From Bacillus infantis (GTDB lineage Bacteria > Bacillota > Bacilli > Bacillales > Cytobacillaceae), in contig NZ_JAIVAP010000003.1 of the NCBI RefSeq assembly GCF_020171945.1, forward strand, positions 329,412 to 393,411: a stretch of 64,000 bases of DNA, written 5' to 3'. A program made the translations under genes and the position numbers. The notes beneath the pieces are model-generated. The model was not told the DNA's origin. It worked only from the letters and a program-made list of their open reading frames with translations, and searched no databases. The first letter of the stretch is position 1. Each line of letters starts with the position of its first letter. Shown here piece after piece: positions 9,436-19,517 of this stretch.

Positions 9436-10356
9436 ATGGAACCAACAATTTCGCAGCAAAGTACAACGGCTGTTGAGGAGCCTGTAAAGCCTCCCAAGAG
9501 CCAGTCGCCATGGGCTCTCGCCCGCAGGAAATTCTTAAAGAATAAACTCGCCATGATCAGTCTCTGCTATCTTGTACTGATTGTGTTAGTTTCAATTTTT
9601 GCCGAGCCGCTGTCCATGCCGATTGAGGAGACGGCTAAGCTGAATTTGACTGAAATCAGCAAAGAGCCTTCAGCAGACCACTATTTTGGTACAGATAAGT
9701 CTGGGAGAGATGTATTTGCCAGGACCCTGCATGGAGGGAAAACGTCATTGACTCTTGCCTTCTCCATCACCATTTCAGTAGTTGTGATTGGAACGATCGT
9801 AGGGGCCACCGCCGGATTCTTCGGAGGCTGGGTTGACAATGTGCTTATGCGATTCACCGACTTTATGATGAACTTCCCGTTCCTGCTTTTCGTCATCGTG
9901 CTTAAGTCTATTTTCATAGAATCAAGTACAGCTACACTCATCTTCGTCATAAGTGTGCTGAGCTGGACAGGAATAGCCCGTCTGGTGCGAAGCAAGGTGA
10001 TGGTAGAGAAAGAAAACGAGTATATCATGAGCTCCATCTCTATCGGCTGTTCGTCAGTTACAACGATCTTCAAGCATCTATTGCCGAATGTAATGTCTAC
10101 TATTATTGTACAGGCTACATTGACACTTGCTGCCATGATCGTGGCAGAAACAGGCTTAAGCTTCCTGGGCTTCGGTGTGCCGATGAACATTCCAAGCTGG
10201 GGCAATATGCTCCAGGATGCAAGAAGTCCGGATGTATTGACCAGCAAGTGGTGGATATGGATACCGCCCGCAACGGTTCTTACACTGACAATACTATCAA
10301 TCAACTTCGTTGGCGAGGGTCTGAAGGACGCATTTAACCCTAAGTCAAATAGATAA
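9436..10356 (+). CDS. appC: Oligopeptide permease membrane protein AppC
   Basis: Second membrane subunit of the App permease. The ATG at 9436 after AGGTGAG was preferred to the GTG at 9427, which lies inside the ribosome site; this gives 306 residues. A Pro/Ser-rich cytoplasmic N-terminus (about 35 residues) is followed by the OppC N-terminal helix, the HYFGTDKSGRDVFART motif and the binding-protein-dependent transport domain with its EAA loop (around LPNVMSTIIV). Last gene of the operon, with a terminator after it. Confidence 0.93.
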   Translation: MEPTISQQSTTAVEEPVKPPKSQSPWALARRKFLKNKLAMISLCYLVLIVLVSIFAEPLSMPIEETAKLNLTEISKEPSADHYFGTDKSGRDVFARTLHGGKTSLTLAFSITISVVVIGTIVGATAGFFGGWVDNVLMRFTDFMMNFPFLLFVIVLKSIFIESSTATLIFVISVLSWTGIARLVRSKVMVEKENEYIMSSISIGCSSVTTIFKHLLPNVMSTIIVQATLTLAAMIVAETGLSFLGFGVPMNIPSWGNMLQDARSPDVLTSKWWIWIPPATVLTLTILSINFVGEGLKDAFNPKSNR

Positions 10357-10381
10357 TGCGGCTGGCTTCAGCCGGAACCAT

Positions 10382-10417
10382 AAAGGGCGAGACACTTCAG
10401 GTGCTCACCCTTTTTTA
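10382..10417 (+). terminator. Terminator after the app operon
   Basis: An interrupted hairpin (AAAGGG-C-GAG-A-CAC paired with GTG-CTC-A-CCC) precedes six T residues. Confidence 0.7.
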
Positions 10418-10520
10418 ATGCAGGCAGTTAAAGATCCTTTTGGGGTCTTTTTTCTTTTCGCCGTATGATTTAACCCTCTTAATCATATATATGTTAAAAA
10501 ACAAGGGAGCAGGAGTATAT

Positions 10521-10556
10521 ATGGGACAAGCAAAAAGGATTCCGGCTGCCCGATGA
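10521..10556 (+). CDS. Eleven-codon upstream reading frame (possible leader peptide)
   Basis: A mini-frame encodes MGQAKRIPAAR and its TGA overlaps the ATG of the next gene as ATGA. It has the better ribosome site of the two (AGGAG, five bases before the ATG at 10521), while the downstream ATG has none. That arrangement suggests translational coupling. It could instead be chance, or the trace of a frame change at the head of the membrane gene. Confidence 0.4.
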   Translation: MGQAKRIPAAR

Positions 10557-10765
10557 TCTTCAGACTGTTTATTTTTATCACTGGTTTTGGACTGGCTGTA
10601 GCAGGCGGGATCAGCACGGTGGCTTATTTAAATCTCTTAATTGCAGGGCATGGATTGAGTGAATACTTTTCATACATTCTTAAAAGGCCTGAGTGCGGCC
10701 TGCTCCCGGCTGGAATTGTCATTATTGCACTGGCCATATACTTTCCGCAGGGAACAGAAGAGTAA
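10553..10765 (+). CDS. Small membrane protein, 70 residues, unknown function
   Basis: Two hydrophobic segments (about residues 2-30 and 51-64) flank a short loop containing Arg-Pro-Glu-Cys; the end is acidic. The pattern suggests two transmembrane helices with a short external or internal loop. No motif was recognised. There is no ribosome site directly before the ATG, and translation probably depends on the 11-codon frame that overlaps it. It lies between the app terminator and yjbA. Conserved small membrane genes occur at this point in some Bacillus genomes, but I cannot name it. Confidence 0.6.
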   Translation: MIFRLFIFITGFGLAVAGGISTVAYLNLLIAGHGLSEYFSYILKRPECGLLPAGIVIIALAIYFPQGTEE

Positions 10766-10847
10766 ACTGTTGCACACAGAGGAATAAATTAACTATTTCC
10801 TGCCCATACTGAGTGACAAATAGTTACTTGAAGTGAGGGGTTGTAAG

Positions 10848-11594
10848 ATGTTGTATCTTCATGATGTATGGGTGAACTGGTTTGAAGGGGAAGAGAACGG
10901 ATATAATGTATGCCATTTCCATGAATGGAGAAAAGATGACAGTGTGGAATTGCTTGATCAGGTCCCGTTGTTAAAGGTAGAGCCGCTTCTTTTCAACTAC
11001 ATAGAAAACGACTTATCAGAACTGCCGCAGCAGCTGCTGAACGACATCTACCAAAAAGCGTATTTGCGAAAAAATCATGAACGGACCCAGCTTGATTACT
11101 GTTTTGTCGTCTCCGACGGGTCTGGCATATTGGCAGTCGATACGATCAGCTATAATATACCAATCCGCAAAAGCCGGCTAATACCCAGGCAGGAGCAGCT
11201 TGCTTACGAAATGCTTGATAATCAGGAAACAATCCACTATGCATTCAACGACCAATCCTGTTTAAAGGACTTTCACATTTTGTCGCCAGCCCCGGAAATG
11301 ATGAACGGCCTCACCCGAAAAGAAAGGCAGCTGAAGCAGCTTCTCTTTATGGCTCTTGATCAGCTTCATTCATCTGGGAATACAGCTGAAATCCGTTATT
11401 GGTATACAGAATGGAATCCGGAGAAATATACTGTAATCCAGCAGCTGGAATTTGAACAAGCCTGGAAGTCGCTGTATGAGGAAACGAAACTGGGCTGGTC
11501 AGGAAAACATGAAGCTTTTTGCGAAAATATCATTAAAGGGCAGCCATTTTTTGAGAAACTGTGGGAAATGGAGCATGGCTCGAAAGTGAATTAA
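10848..11594 (+). CDS. yjbA: YjbA, DUF3603 family protein
   Basis: Cytosolic protein of 248 residues matching the YjbA family in its opening pattern ([18 protein letters not shown]) and its location between the app operon and trpS. The ATG at 10848 follows AGTGAGGGG; the open frame begins five codons earlier at 10833, inside that ribosome site. No signal peptide, membrane segment or catalytic motif is visible; it is rich in aromatic and acidic residues. Function unknown. The sequence after it has no convincing terminator before the repeat at 11671. Confidence 0.8.
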   Translation: MLYLHDVWVNWFEGEENGYNVCHFHEWRKDDSVELLDQVPLLKVEPLLFNYIENDLSELPQQLLNDIYQKAYLRKNHERTQLDYCFVVSDGSGILAVDTISYNIPIRKSRLIPRQEQLAYEMLDNQETIHYAFNDQSCLKDFHILSPAPEMMNGLTRKERQLKQLLFMALDQLHSSGNTAEIRYWYTEWNPEKYTVIQQLEFEQAWKSLYEETKLGWSGKHEAFCENIIKGQPFFEKLWEMEHGSKVN

Positions 11595-11670
11595 TATGCA
11601 TAATTCCTTACTGCTGGAAAAAAGGATATCTTTTTTTGCTGTAGAAAGATCCAATAAAGTTTGAAAACCC

Positions 11671-11864
11671 TGTTGATTGGAGTGCAAGGCACGTAGACTC
11701 CTCATAAAATGCATGCGCATTTTCTTCGTGCGATGTTAAATTCGAAGAAGAGGATTCAACGTCCTGCGGGAAATAGCGGAAGAGTTGAGACCCCGCAGCC
11801 GCTTGCGGTGAGGAGGCTCAACTCCGCCCCGCGGAAAGCGAAGTGCCTGGAACGGAAATCAACA
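11671..11864 (+). repeat. Interspersed Bacillaceae palindromic repeat, interrupted
   Basis: The ends (TGTTGATTGGAGTGCAAGGC and the near-inverse GCCTGGAACGGAAATCAACA) and the middle (GCGGGAAATAGCGG, GAGACCCCGCAG, GAGGAGGCTCAACTCC) match a repeat common in intergenic DNA of Bacillus and relatives. In the usual form the left end runs directly into CTCCTGCGGG. Here about 62 unrelated bases (about 11703-11764) split that junction, and TCCT appears on both sides. The inner GAGACCCCGC and the following GC-rich arms can pair. No protein is encoded; the frames crossing it are chance. It fills most of the gap between yjbA and trpS. Confidence 0.7.
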
Positions 11865-11931
11865 GCCCCATTTAAAGACCTAATTTATGGGGAGGGGGAT
11901 TTTAAAACCATGCCCACTTCGGTTTAATGAA

Positions 11932-11960
11932 AAAAGGAGCTGATAACAGCTCCTTTTTTT
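11932..11960 (-). terminator. Terminator after trpS
   Basis: Symmetrical hairpin AAAAAAGGAGCTG / CAGCTCCTTTTTT with a short loop. The A run on the plus side gives a U run for the trpS transcript, and the T run can also stop plus-strand transcription from yjbA. Confidence 0.85.
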
Positions 11961-11962
11961 CA

Positions 11963-12973
<1,011 letters not shown>

Positions 12974-13023
12974 TCAGCAGACAAAGAATTCAGCCGCAAA
13001 AATGGCGATAATTCCGCAAAGAA

Positions 13024-13316
13024 TGTAAAAAGACCATTCGTCCCCCTGTAAAAATAGGGACGAATGGTCCGCGGTGCCACCCTAAGTGCCTCGGCTGAGG
13101 CCTCTTATCCCCGGCTTGCCTGCAGGCCGGGCTTCCCATAACGCGGGATACGCCGGAAGCTAATAGGCAGAATGAAGCAGCCTTTCGCAGCCGGAGCTCT
13201 AAAGTCCATTCGATTTGCCGGGATGTTTGTTTTCACCAGCCACAAACTCTCTGCATTCCCTGAGCAAATGTACTACTCTTTGTCATTGCTTTTTCATCAA
13301 CAGTATTGGTTTTATA
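13024..13316 (-). ncRNA. T-box riboswitch (tRNA-Trp) upstream of trpS
   Basis: Reading the minus strand, the T-box core AGGGTGGCACCGCGG occupies 13083-13069 and is followed by a terminator whose arms are GACCATTCGTCCC and GGGACGAATGGTC (13069-13031) before a U run. Upstream lie the Stem I elements, including a GCAGAGAG purine-rich bulge and the specifier region CGAATGGACTTT, whose UGG triplet (plus-strand bases 13206-13208) is the tryptophan codon. Uncharged tRNA-Trp would pair with the T-box and favour the antiterminator. The specifier agrees with the gene it controls. Confidence 0.93.
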
Positions 13317-13322
13317 CTTTAA

Positions 13323-13350
13323 AATATACCAAAACTGAAGAAAAAATCAA
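13323..13350 (-). promoter_or_regulatory. Sigma-A promoter of trpS
   Basis: On the minus strand TTGATT (13350-13345), 16 bases, then TATATT (13328-13323). Transcription would begin near 13316, at the start of the T-box leader. Confidence 0.6.
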
Positions 13351-13545
13351 GGGAATTCAAAAGCTCCCGCCTGGAAATAGTTTTGGCAAAAAAGAAAAAT
13401 GTGGTAAAAGTCAAGGTCCAAATGACCTTCATTCAAAGAGCAATTAAGAAAAATTTCAAAAAAATTAAAACTAGCAAACTCTTGATTTAAAAGTATTTTT
13501 TCGACAATTTTCTCAATATACCCTCCATTCAAAAATAAATGCCTC

Positions 13546-13574
13546 TTGCAAACAAGTTTTAAAATACATATAAT
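13546..13574 (+). promoter_or_regulatory. Sigma-A promoter of the opp operon
   Basis: -35 TTGCAA at 13546-13551, 17 bases, and a perfect -10 TATAAT at 13569-13574. Transcription would start near 13581, leaving an untranslated leader of about 320 bases before oppA. The 550 bases from 13351 to 13900 hold no credible gene. A small inverted repeat AAGGTC/GACCTT lies at 13413-13429, and a second TATAAT at 13742 lacks a -35. Confidence 0.65.
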
Positions 13575-13900
13575 AAACGTAACAAATGATTCTTTACGAA
13601 TTTGTAACATTCTTGCATATAGTTCTGAAAACCTATGGATAAAGAGATTAGTAGTAAGTTTATAGCTTACAGAATTTTGGCTTATCCTTTTGATTTTTCT
13701 CTCGAATTGTCAGAATAGAGGATAATCTTTGTCTTTTGAGTTATAATCTTACTATTTTTTGCTGCGCGGATAATCAGTTTATTTTTACAATTAATTTACT
13801 GACTATTTGAGCAATATTTCCAAGGCGGACAAATGTTTATGCAAGCGTGGACAGATTCCTGCAAAAGGCATTTGTGGAAATTATATAGGGGGGTAACACC

Positions 13901-15538
13901 GTGAACAAAAGATTATCGATCTTTTTTAGTATGTTGCTTGTTCTAAGCATGTTCCTTGCAGCGTGCAGCGGCGGCGACAAAGACAGCGGCAGCAGCAGCG
14001 ACGGCGACGGAGGAAAAGACGTACCTCAGGACTTAGCGGTTAACATTAACTCTGAACCGCCTTCACTTCACCCGGGCCTTGCAAAGGATGCAACTTCCGG
14101 AACTGTTCTTCGCCAGACTTTCGAAGGTTTGACACGCATCAATCCAGATGGAAAGCCTGAAGAAGCTGCAGCAGAAAAAATTGAAGTTTCAGAAGACCAG
14201 AAAGTTTATACTTACACTTTAAGGGATGCTCAATGGACAAATGGAGATCCTGTAACTGCTGAAGATTTTGAGTACGCTTGGAAATGGGCTTTGGACCCTG
14301 CCAACCAGTCTGAGTACGCTTACCAGCTTTACTACATCGCTGGTGGCCAGGCTGCCAATGAAGGCACTGGTTCCCTTGATGACGTTGGTGTCGAAGCAGT
14401 AGACGAAAAGACGCTTAAAGTTACTCTTGAAAATCCTACTCCATTTTTCAATGAATTGACTGCATTCTATACTTACCTGCCAATCAACAGCAAGGTTGCA
14501 CAAGCAAACCCTGACTGGGCAAATGATGCAGGCGACGATTACACTTCAAACGGTCCTTTCAAAATGACTGAATGGTCACACAGTGACAAGATCGTTCTAG
14601 AAAAGAACGACACTTACTGGGATAAAGACACTGTAAAGCTTAACTCTATCGAAATGATCATGGTAAATGATCCAAATACTGAATTGTCAATGCTTGACAA
14701 CGGCGAGCTTGACTGGGCTGGAGCACCGACTGGAGCACTTCCAACTGATGCTATGCAAGCCCTTAAAGACGAAGACCGCCTTGTAACACAGCCTATCGCT
14801 GGTGTTTACAACTATAAATTCAACACAACTGCAGAACCTTTCAACAACGTGAATATCCGTAAGGCATTCACATATGCAATCAACCGTCAGGAGCTTATCG
14901 ACAACATCCTTCAGGGTGAACAGCTTCCAGCGATGGCTATCGTTCCGCCGTCAATGTTCGCTGAAAATGAAGAAGGCTATTTTGCTGACAATGATGTAGA
15001 AAAAGCTAAAGAATTCTTGCAAAAAGGTCTTGAAGAGCTTGGCTACAAGGATGCTTCTGAGCTTCCTGCAGTAACTCTTTCTTATAACACTTCTGAAGCG
15101 CACCAAAAGATTGCTCAGGCAATCCAGGATATGTGGAAGCAAAATCTTGGCGTTGAAGTAACTCTTGATAATTCTGAGTGGGCTGTATACCTTGATAAGG
15201 TTCATGCTCTTGACTACCAGGTAGCACGTATGGGCTGGCTTGGAGACTTCAACGATGCAATCAACTTCCTTGAGCTTTACCGTGATGCTGATGGAGGTAA
15301 CAATGATACTGGATGGGAAAGCAAAGAATTCCAGGATCTGTTAGCTAAATCTGCAACAGAAGCTGATCCAGAAGCGCGTCAGCAGCTGCTGAAAGATGCA
15401 GAAGCAATCTTCATGGAAGATATGCCTGTAGCGCCGATCTACTTCTACACAAACAACTGGGTTCAGGATGAAAGCCTTAAAGGCGTAGCTGTTTCCGGAC
15501 TTGGCGACGTTCAATATAAATGGGCGTACTTTGAATAA
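13901..15538 (+). CDS. oppA: Oligopeptide-binding lipoprotein OppA
   Basis: Extracellular lipid-anchored peptide receptor of the Opp permease, solute-binding family 5, 545 residues. It starts with GTG after AGGGGGG; the signal peptide ends in lipobox LAACSGG (Cys about residue 22), followed by a Ser/Gly/Asp linker. The family pattern is present: NSEPPSLHPG at the N-terminus and NGDPVTAEDFEYAWKWALDP in the first lobe. In bacilli Opp imports signalling peptides (Phr, competence factor) for sporulation and competence. A strong hairpin separates it from oppB and probably keeps oppA mRNA more abundant than the rest. Confidence 0.95.
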   Translation: MNKRLSIFFSMLLVLSMFLAACSGGDKDSGSSSDGDGGKDVPQDLAVNINSEPPSLHPGLAKDATSGTVLRQTFEGLTRINPDGKPEEAAAEKIEVSEDQKVYTYTLRDAQWTNGDPVTAEDFEYAWKWALDPANQSEYAYQLYYIAGGQAANEGTGSLDDVGVEAVDEKTLKVTLENPTPFFNELTAFYTYLPINSKVAQANPDWANDAGDDYTSNGPFKMTEWSHSDKIVLEKNDTYWDKDTVKLNSIEMIMVNDPNTELSMLDNGELDWAGAPTGALPTDAMQALKDEDRLVTQPIAGVYNYKFNTTAEPFNNVNIRKAFTYAINRQELIDNILQGEQLPAMAIVPPSMFAENEEGYFADNDVEKAKEFLQKGLEELGYKDASELPAVTLSYNTSEAHQKIAQAIQDMWKQNLGVEVTLDNSEWAVYLDKVHALDYQVARMGWLGDFNDAINFLELYRDADGGNNDTGWESKEFQDLLAKSATEADPEARQQLLKDAEAIFMEDMPVAPIYFYTNNWVQDESLKGVAVSGLGDVQYKWAYFE

Positions 15539-15570
15539 GAATAGCTAATAATAATAGCTGTCTAAACGAG

Positions 15571-15600
15571 AGGTATATGGGGTTTTTCCCCCATATACCT
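15571..15600 (+). promoter_or_regulatory. Intercistronic hairpin between oppA and oppB
   Basis: Near-perfect stem AGGTATATGGGG / CCCCATATACCT with a short pyrimidine loop. No T run follows the stem, so it is more likely a mRNA-stabilising or partial-termination element than a full terminator, giving excess oppA transcript. Confidence 0.75.
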
Positions 15601-15643
15601 TCGTTTCTGAATAAAGCAGAAATAAAATTGGAGGTGTTTGACA

Positions 15644-16579
15644 ATGGCGAAATATATTGGAAAACGCTTAATCTATATGATTGTCTCGCTGTGGCTTATC
15701 ATCACAGCAACGTTTTTCTTTATGCGCATTGCACCAGGGAATCCATTTACATCAGAGAAAAAACTGCCTCCCGAAATTGAAGCTAACCTGAATGCCCACT
15801 ACGGGCTTGATCAGCCATGGTATGTTCAATATGGGGAGTATTTACTGAGAATTTTGAAATGGGATTTCGGCCCGTCTTTCAAGTATAAGAGCCAGACAGT
15901 CAATGACTTGATCAGTGAAGGTTTTCCTGTATCTCTTATGCTCGGTATTGAAGCGATCCTGATCGCTGTATCGATTGGTGTTATTTTAGGAGTCATTGCT
16001 GCACTTAAGCACAACAAGTGGCAGGACTACACTGCGATGATCGTAGCTGTTATGGGAATTTCGGTTCCATCCTTCATCATGGCAACATTCCTTCAATATT
16101 TCCTTGCCATTAAGCTTGGCGTCTTCCCTGTAGCAAGATGGGAATCATTTATGCACACGATATTGCCTGCATTAGCACTGGCAGCTTCGCCAATGGCATT
16201 TATTGCCCGTCTGACTCGTTCTTCCATGCTTGAAGTACTGGCGAATGATTATATCAAGACGGCTAAATCAAAAGGTTTAAGCCAGGGTGTTATCACCATA
16301 AAGCATACTATAAGAAATGCAATGCTTCCTGTTGTTTCATATATGGGCCCTCTATCTGCGGGGATCATTACAGGGAGTTTCGTAATTGAGAAAATATTTG
16401 GTATTCCGGGGCTCGGCTCTCACTTTGTATTAAGCATCGCAAACCGAGATTATACCGTTATTATGGGAGTTACCGTATTCTACAGTGTTATTCTGTTAGT
16501 GTCTATTCTCCTTGTCGACATTGCGTACGGACTCATTGACCCGCGCATCAAACTTGCAGGCGGGAAGAAAGGAGAGTAA
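15644..16579 (+). CDS. oppB: Oligopeptide permease membrane protein OppB
   Basis: First transmembrane subunit of the Opp importer. The ATG at 15644 lies nine bases after GGAGG, whereas the TTG at 15638 is too close; this gives 311 residues. It opens with the helix [19 protein letters not shown] and the APGNPF signature, followed by five more hydrophobic segments, the EAA loop ([11 protein letters not shown]) and the closing [13 protein letters not shown]. It is followed after three bases by oppC. Confidence 0.94.
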   Translation: MAKYIGKRLIYMIVSLWLIITATFFFMRIAPGNPFTSEKKLPPEIEANLNAHYGLDQPWYVQYGEYLLRILKWDFGPSFKYKSQTVNDLISEGFPVSLMLGIEAILIAVSIGVILGVIAALKHNKWQDYTAMIVAVMGISVPSFIMATFLQYFLAIKLGVFPVARWESFMHTILPALALAASPMAFIARLTRSSMLEVLANDYIKTAKSKGLSQGVITIKHTIRNAMLPVVSYMGPLSAGIITGSFVIEKIFGIPGLGSHFVLSIANRDYTVIMGVTVFYSVILLVSILLVDIAYGLIDPRIKLAGGKKGE

Positions 16580-16582
16580 ATT

Positions 16583-17500
16583 ATGGGACAGTTATCAAAA
16601 GATAAATTCAGAGTTGTTGGCACACAAGAAAATGATGCTGAAAAAATCAGTAAACCAAGCCTGTCGTTCTGGAAAGATGTTACACTTAGATTCCGAAAAA
16701 ACAAGCTTGCCATGTTCGGGATTGTGCTTTTGGCCATCCTTGTATTTATGGCAATCTTTGGACCATATATGACACCATACGATTATGCATCAAATGATCT
16801 TGGCAATAAAAATCAGTCGCCATCATCCGAGCACTGGTTCGGTACAGATGACCTTGGACGGGATGTATTTGCCCGTACATGGGAAGGTGCGCGAATTTCC
16901 CTGTTCATCGGTCTGGCAGCTGCTTTGATTGATCTCTTCATCGGCGTACTATGGGGCGGCATCGCCGGATTCAAAGGCGGACGCACCGATGAATATATGA
17001 TGCGTGCAGCGGATGTCCTTTATGGTATTCCTTACTTGCTGCTTGTTATCCTTCTTATGGTTGTATTAGGACAGAGTGTCGGCACAATGATCCTTGCCAT
17101 GACCATTACCGGATGGATCAATATGTCCCGTATAGTCCGTGGACAAGTCCTGTCACTCAAAAACCAGGAATATGTTCTCGCTTCACGCACCTTGGGAGCA
17201 AATGTATCGCGCATCATGTTCAAGCACCTGATCCCGAATACAATGGGCCCAATTCTGGTAACCATGACACTTACAGTGCCTTCAGCAATCTTTACTGAAG
17301 CATTCCTTAGCTATCTGGGACTTGGTTTGACACCGCCTGTAGCGAGCTGGGGAACCATGGCAAATGACGGCCTTCCGGCACTTAGATATTATCCTTGGCG
17401 CTTGTTCTTCCCTGCAACGTTTATCTGCTTAACCATCTTTGCATTTAACGTAATCGGAGACGGACTTCGTGATGCGCTAGATCCGCGACTACGCAAATAA
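16583..17500 (+). CDS. oppC: Oligopeptide permease membrane protein OppC
   Basis: Second transmembrane subunit, 305 residues, starting three bases after oppB with AAAGGAGAG upstream. The OppC N-terminal domain (FRKNKLAMFGIVLLAIL) and the HWFGTDDLGRDVFART motif are present, then the permease domain with its EAA loop and the C-terminal GDGLRDALDPR typical of DppC/OppC proteins. Forms the channel together with OppB. Confidence 0.94.
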   Translation: MGQLSKDKFRVVGTQENDAEKISKPSLSFWKDVTLRFRKNKLAMFGIVLLAILVFMAIFGPYMTPYDYASNDLGNKNQSPSSEHWFGTDDLGRDVFARTWEGARISLFIGLAAALIDLFIGVLWGGIAGFKGGRTDEYMMRAADVLYGIPYLLLVILLMVVLGQSVGTMILAMTITGWINMSRIVRGQVLSLKNQEYVLASRTLGANVSRIMFKHLIPNTMGPILVTMTLTVPSAIFTEAFLSYLGLGLTPPVASWGTMANDGLPALRYYPWRLFFPATFICLTIFAFNVIGDGLRDALDPRLRK

Positions 17501-17512
17501 GGAGTGAGATAA

Positions 17513-18580
17513 ATGGAAAAATTACTCGAAGTAAAAGATTTAAGAGTCTCATTCCAGACTTATGGAGGAGAGGTCCAGGCTGTCCGCGGCGTGTCCTTCG
17601 ATCTTCATAAAGGTGAGACCCTGGCGATTGTCGGCGAGTCCGGTTCAGGTAAAAGTGTTACCTCCCAGACAATCATGAAATTGATTCCAATGCCGCCGGG
17701 CAGAATAGCTGGAGGACAAATCCTCCTTAATGGCGACGATATTGTTCCAAAGTCAGAAAAGGAAATGGAAAAGATCCGCGGTAAAGAAATCAGCATGATC
17801 TTCCAGGATCCAATGACTTCCCTCAATCCAACGATGAAGATCGGCCGCCAGATCATGGAGGTGCTGATCAAGCACCAGAATATGTCATCTTCCACTGCTA
17901 AGGAGAGGGCAACAGAACTTCTGCGCCTTGTTGGAATTCCTATGCCGGAGAAGCGTGTAAACCAATATCCACACGAATTCTCAGGCGGTATGAGGCAGCG
18001 TGCCATGATCGCCATTGCACTTGCTGCGAGTCCAAAGCTCTTGATTGCCGATGAGCCTACAACAGCACTTGATGTAACAATCCAGGCTCAAATCCTTGAT
18101 TTAATGAAGGATCTGCAGAGCAAAATGGATACTTCTATTATCTTCATTACCCATGACCTTGGCGTAGTTGCCAATGTAGCTGACCGTGTTGCTGTTATGT
18201 ATGCCGGACAGATTGTTGAGATGGGCACGGTCGATGAAATTTTCTATGACCCGCGCCATCCTTATACATGGGGATTGCTGGCATCCATGCCTAGCCTGGA
18301 GAACAGCAACCAGACTGAACTGACAGCTATTCCTGGAACTCCTCCTGATTTGACAAATCCTCCAGCAGGAGATGCATTTGCAGCGAGGAACCAGTTTGCA
18401 TTGGCCATAGACTTTGAAGAAGAGCCGCCAATGTACCAAATCTCTGAAACGCACTTTGCAAAAACATGGCTGCTTCACCCGGATGCACCGGAAGTAGAAC
18501 CGCCTGAAGCTGTCAAGCGCAGGATCCGCAAGCTCTCTTCCACATTTGATAAGCCCGTTTTAGTGAAGGAGGGCAAATAA
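17513..18580 (+). CDS. oppD: Oligopeptide ABC transporter ATP-binding protein OppD
   Basis: ATPase of the Opp permease, 355 residues. Walker A GESGSGKS, signature FSGGMRQRAMIAIAL, Walker B LLIADEP with TTALD, and switch His in FITHDLGVV. The C-terminal region lacks the usual cysteine cluster of AppD: the expected segment reads GDAFAARNQFALAI, with no Cys. That is also the state of B. subtilis OppD. RBS AAGGAGTGAG. Two bases separate its stop from oppF. Confidence 0.94.
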   Translation: MEKLLEVKDLRVSFQTYGGEVQAVRGVSFDLHKGETLAIVGESGSGKSVTSQTIMKLIPMPPGRIAGGQILLNGDDIVPKSEKEMEKIRGKEISMIFQDPMTSLNPTMKIGRQIMEVLIKHQNMSSSTAKERATELLRLVGIPMPEKRVNQYPHEFSGGMRQRAMIAIALAASPKLLIADEPTTALDVTIQAQILDLMKDLQSKMDTSIIFITHDLGVVANVADRVAVMYAGQIVEMGTVDEIFYDPRHPYTWGLLASMPSLENSNQTELTAIPGTPPDLTNPPAGDAFAARNQFALAIDFEEEPPMYQISETHFAKTWLLHPDAPEVEPPEAVKRRIRKLSSTFDKPVLVKEGK

Positions 18581-18581
18581 A

Positions 18582-19517
18582 ATGGCTGAAAAATTAATTG
18601 AAATCAAGAACCTCAAGCAGCACTTTAATGTCGGCCGCCCTAATATGGTAAGAGCAGTAGACGGCATTACATTCGACATCTACAAAGGTGAAACACTCGG
18701 CCTTGTAGGCGAGTCAGGCTGCGGTAAGTCGACGACTGGGAGAACAATCATCAGACTGTACGATGCTACAGACGGACAAGTCCTTTTTGAAGGCGAGAAT
18801 GTCCATGGAAGGAAATCTGCTAAAGAGCTGAAGAAATTCAACCGCAAAATGCAGATGATTTTCCAGGATCCATACGCTTCCCTGAATCCAAGGATGACTG
18901 TAGCCGACATCATCGCTGAAGGCATTGACATCCATGGGCTTGCCGCAAGCAAGAAAGAACGCATGGAAAGAGTCTATGAACTCCTGGAAACAGTCGGCTT
19001 GAACAAAGAGCACGCTAACCGTTACCCGCATGAGTTCTCAGGCGGACAGCGCCAGCGTATCGGGATTGCCCGCGCTCTTGCCGTAGAGCCTGAATTCATT
19101 ATTGCTGATGAGCCTATTTCTGCTCTTGATGTTTCCATCCAGGCACAGGTAGTAAACCTGATGAAGCAACTGCAGCGTGATAAAGGGCTGACATATCTGT
19201 TTATTGCCCATGACCTTTCCATGGTTAAATATATCAGTGACAGAATTGGGGTTATGTACTTCGGCAAGCTGGTTGAAATCGCTCCAGCTGATGATCTGTA
19301 TAACAACCCGCTTCATCCATACACACAGTCCCTCCTTTCCGCCATTCCTCTTCCGGACCCGGAAACAGAGAGGACAAGAAAGCGTACAACCTATGATCCT
19401 GCTGTTCATGGCTACTCTGACAGCGATCAGCTGGAAATGCGTGAAATTGCACCAGGACATTATGTTTACTGCTCTGAAAAGGAAGCAGTCCAATATAAGG
19501 CCCAATACAAAAAATAA
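18582..19517 (+). CDS. oppF: Oligopeptide ABC transporter ATP-binding protein OppF
   Basis: Second ATPase of the Opp permease, 311 residues. Walker A GESGCGKS, signature [15 protein letters not shown], Walker B FIIADEP with ISALD, His in FIAHDLSMV. It ends shortly after the ABC domain with a brief C-terminal extension (REIAPGHYVYC). AAGGAGGG lies upstream within the end of oppD. Last gene of the operon, followed at once by a perfect terminator. Confidence 0.94.
   Translation: MAEKLIEIKNLKQHFNVGRPNMVRAVDGITFDIYKGETLGLVGESGCGKSTTGRTIIRLYDATDGQVLFEGENVHGRKSAKELKKFNRKMQMIFQDPYASLNPRMTVADIIAEGIDIHGLAASKKERMERVYELLETVGLNKEHANRYPHEFSGGQRQRIGIARALAVEPEFIIADEPISALDVSIQAQVVNLMKQLQRDKGLTYLFIAHDLSMVKYISDRIGVMYFGKLVEIAPADDLYNNPLHPYTQSLLSAIPLPDPETERTRKRTTYDPAVHGYSDSDQLEMREIAPGHYVYCSEKEAVQYKAQYKK

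Noticed and set aside
11709-11927. 72-codon frame near trpS
   Set aside because: Lies almost entirely in the interspersed palindromic repeat and has no ribosome site.
13172-13447. 91-codon frame upstream of opp
   Set aside because: Covers the T-box leader and trpS promoter on the other strand.
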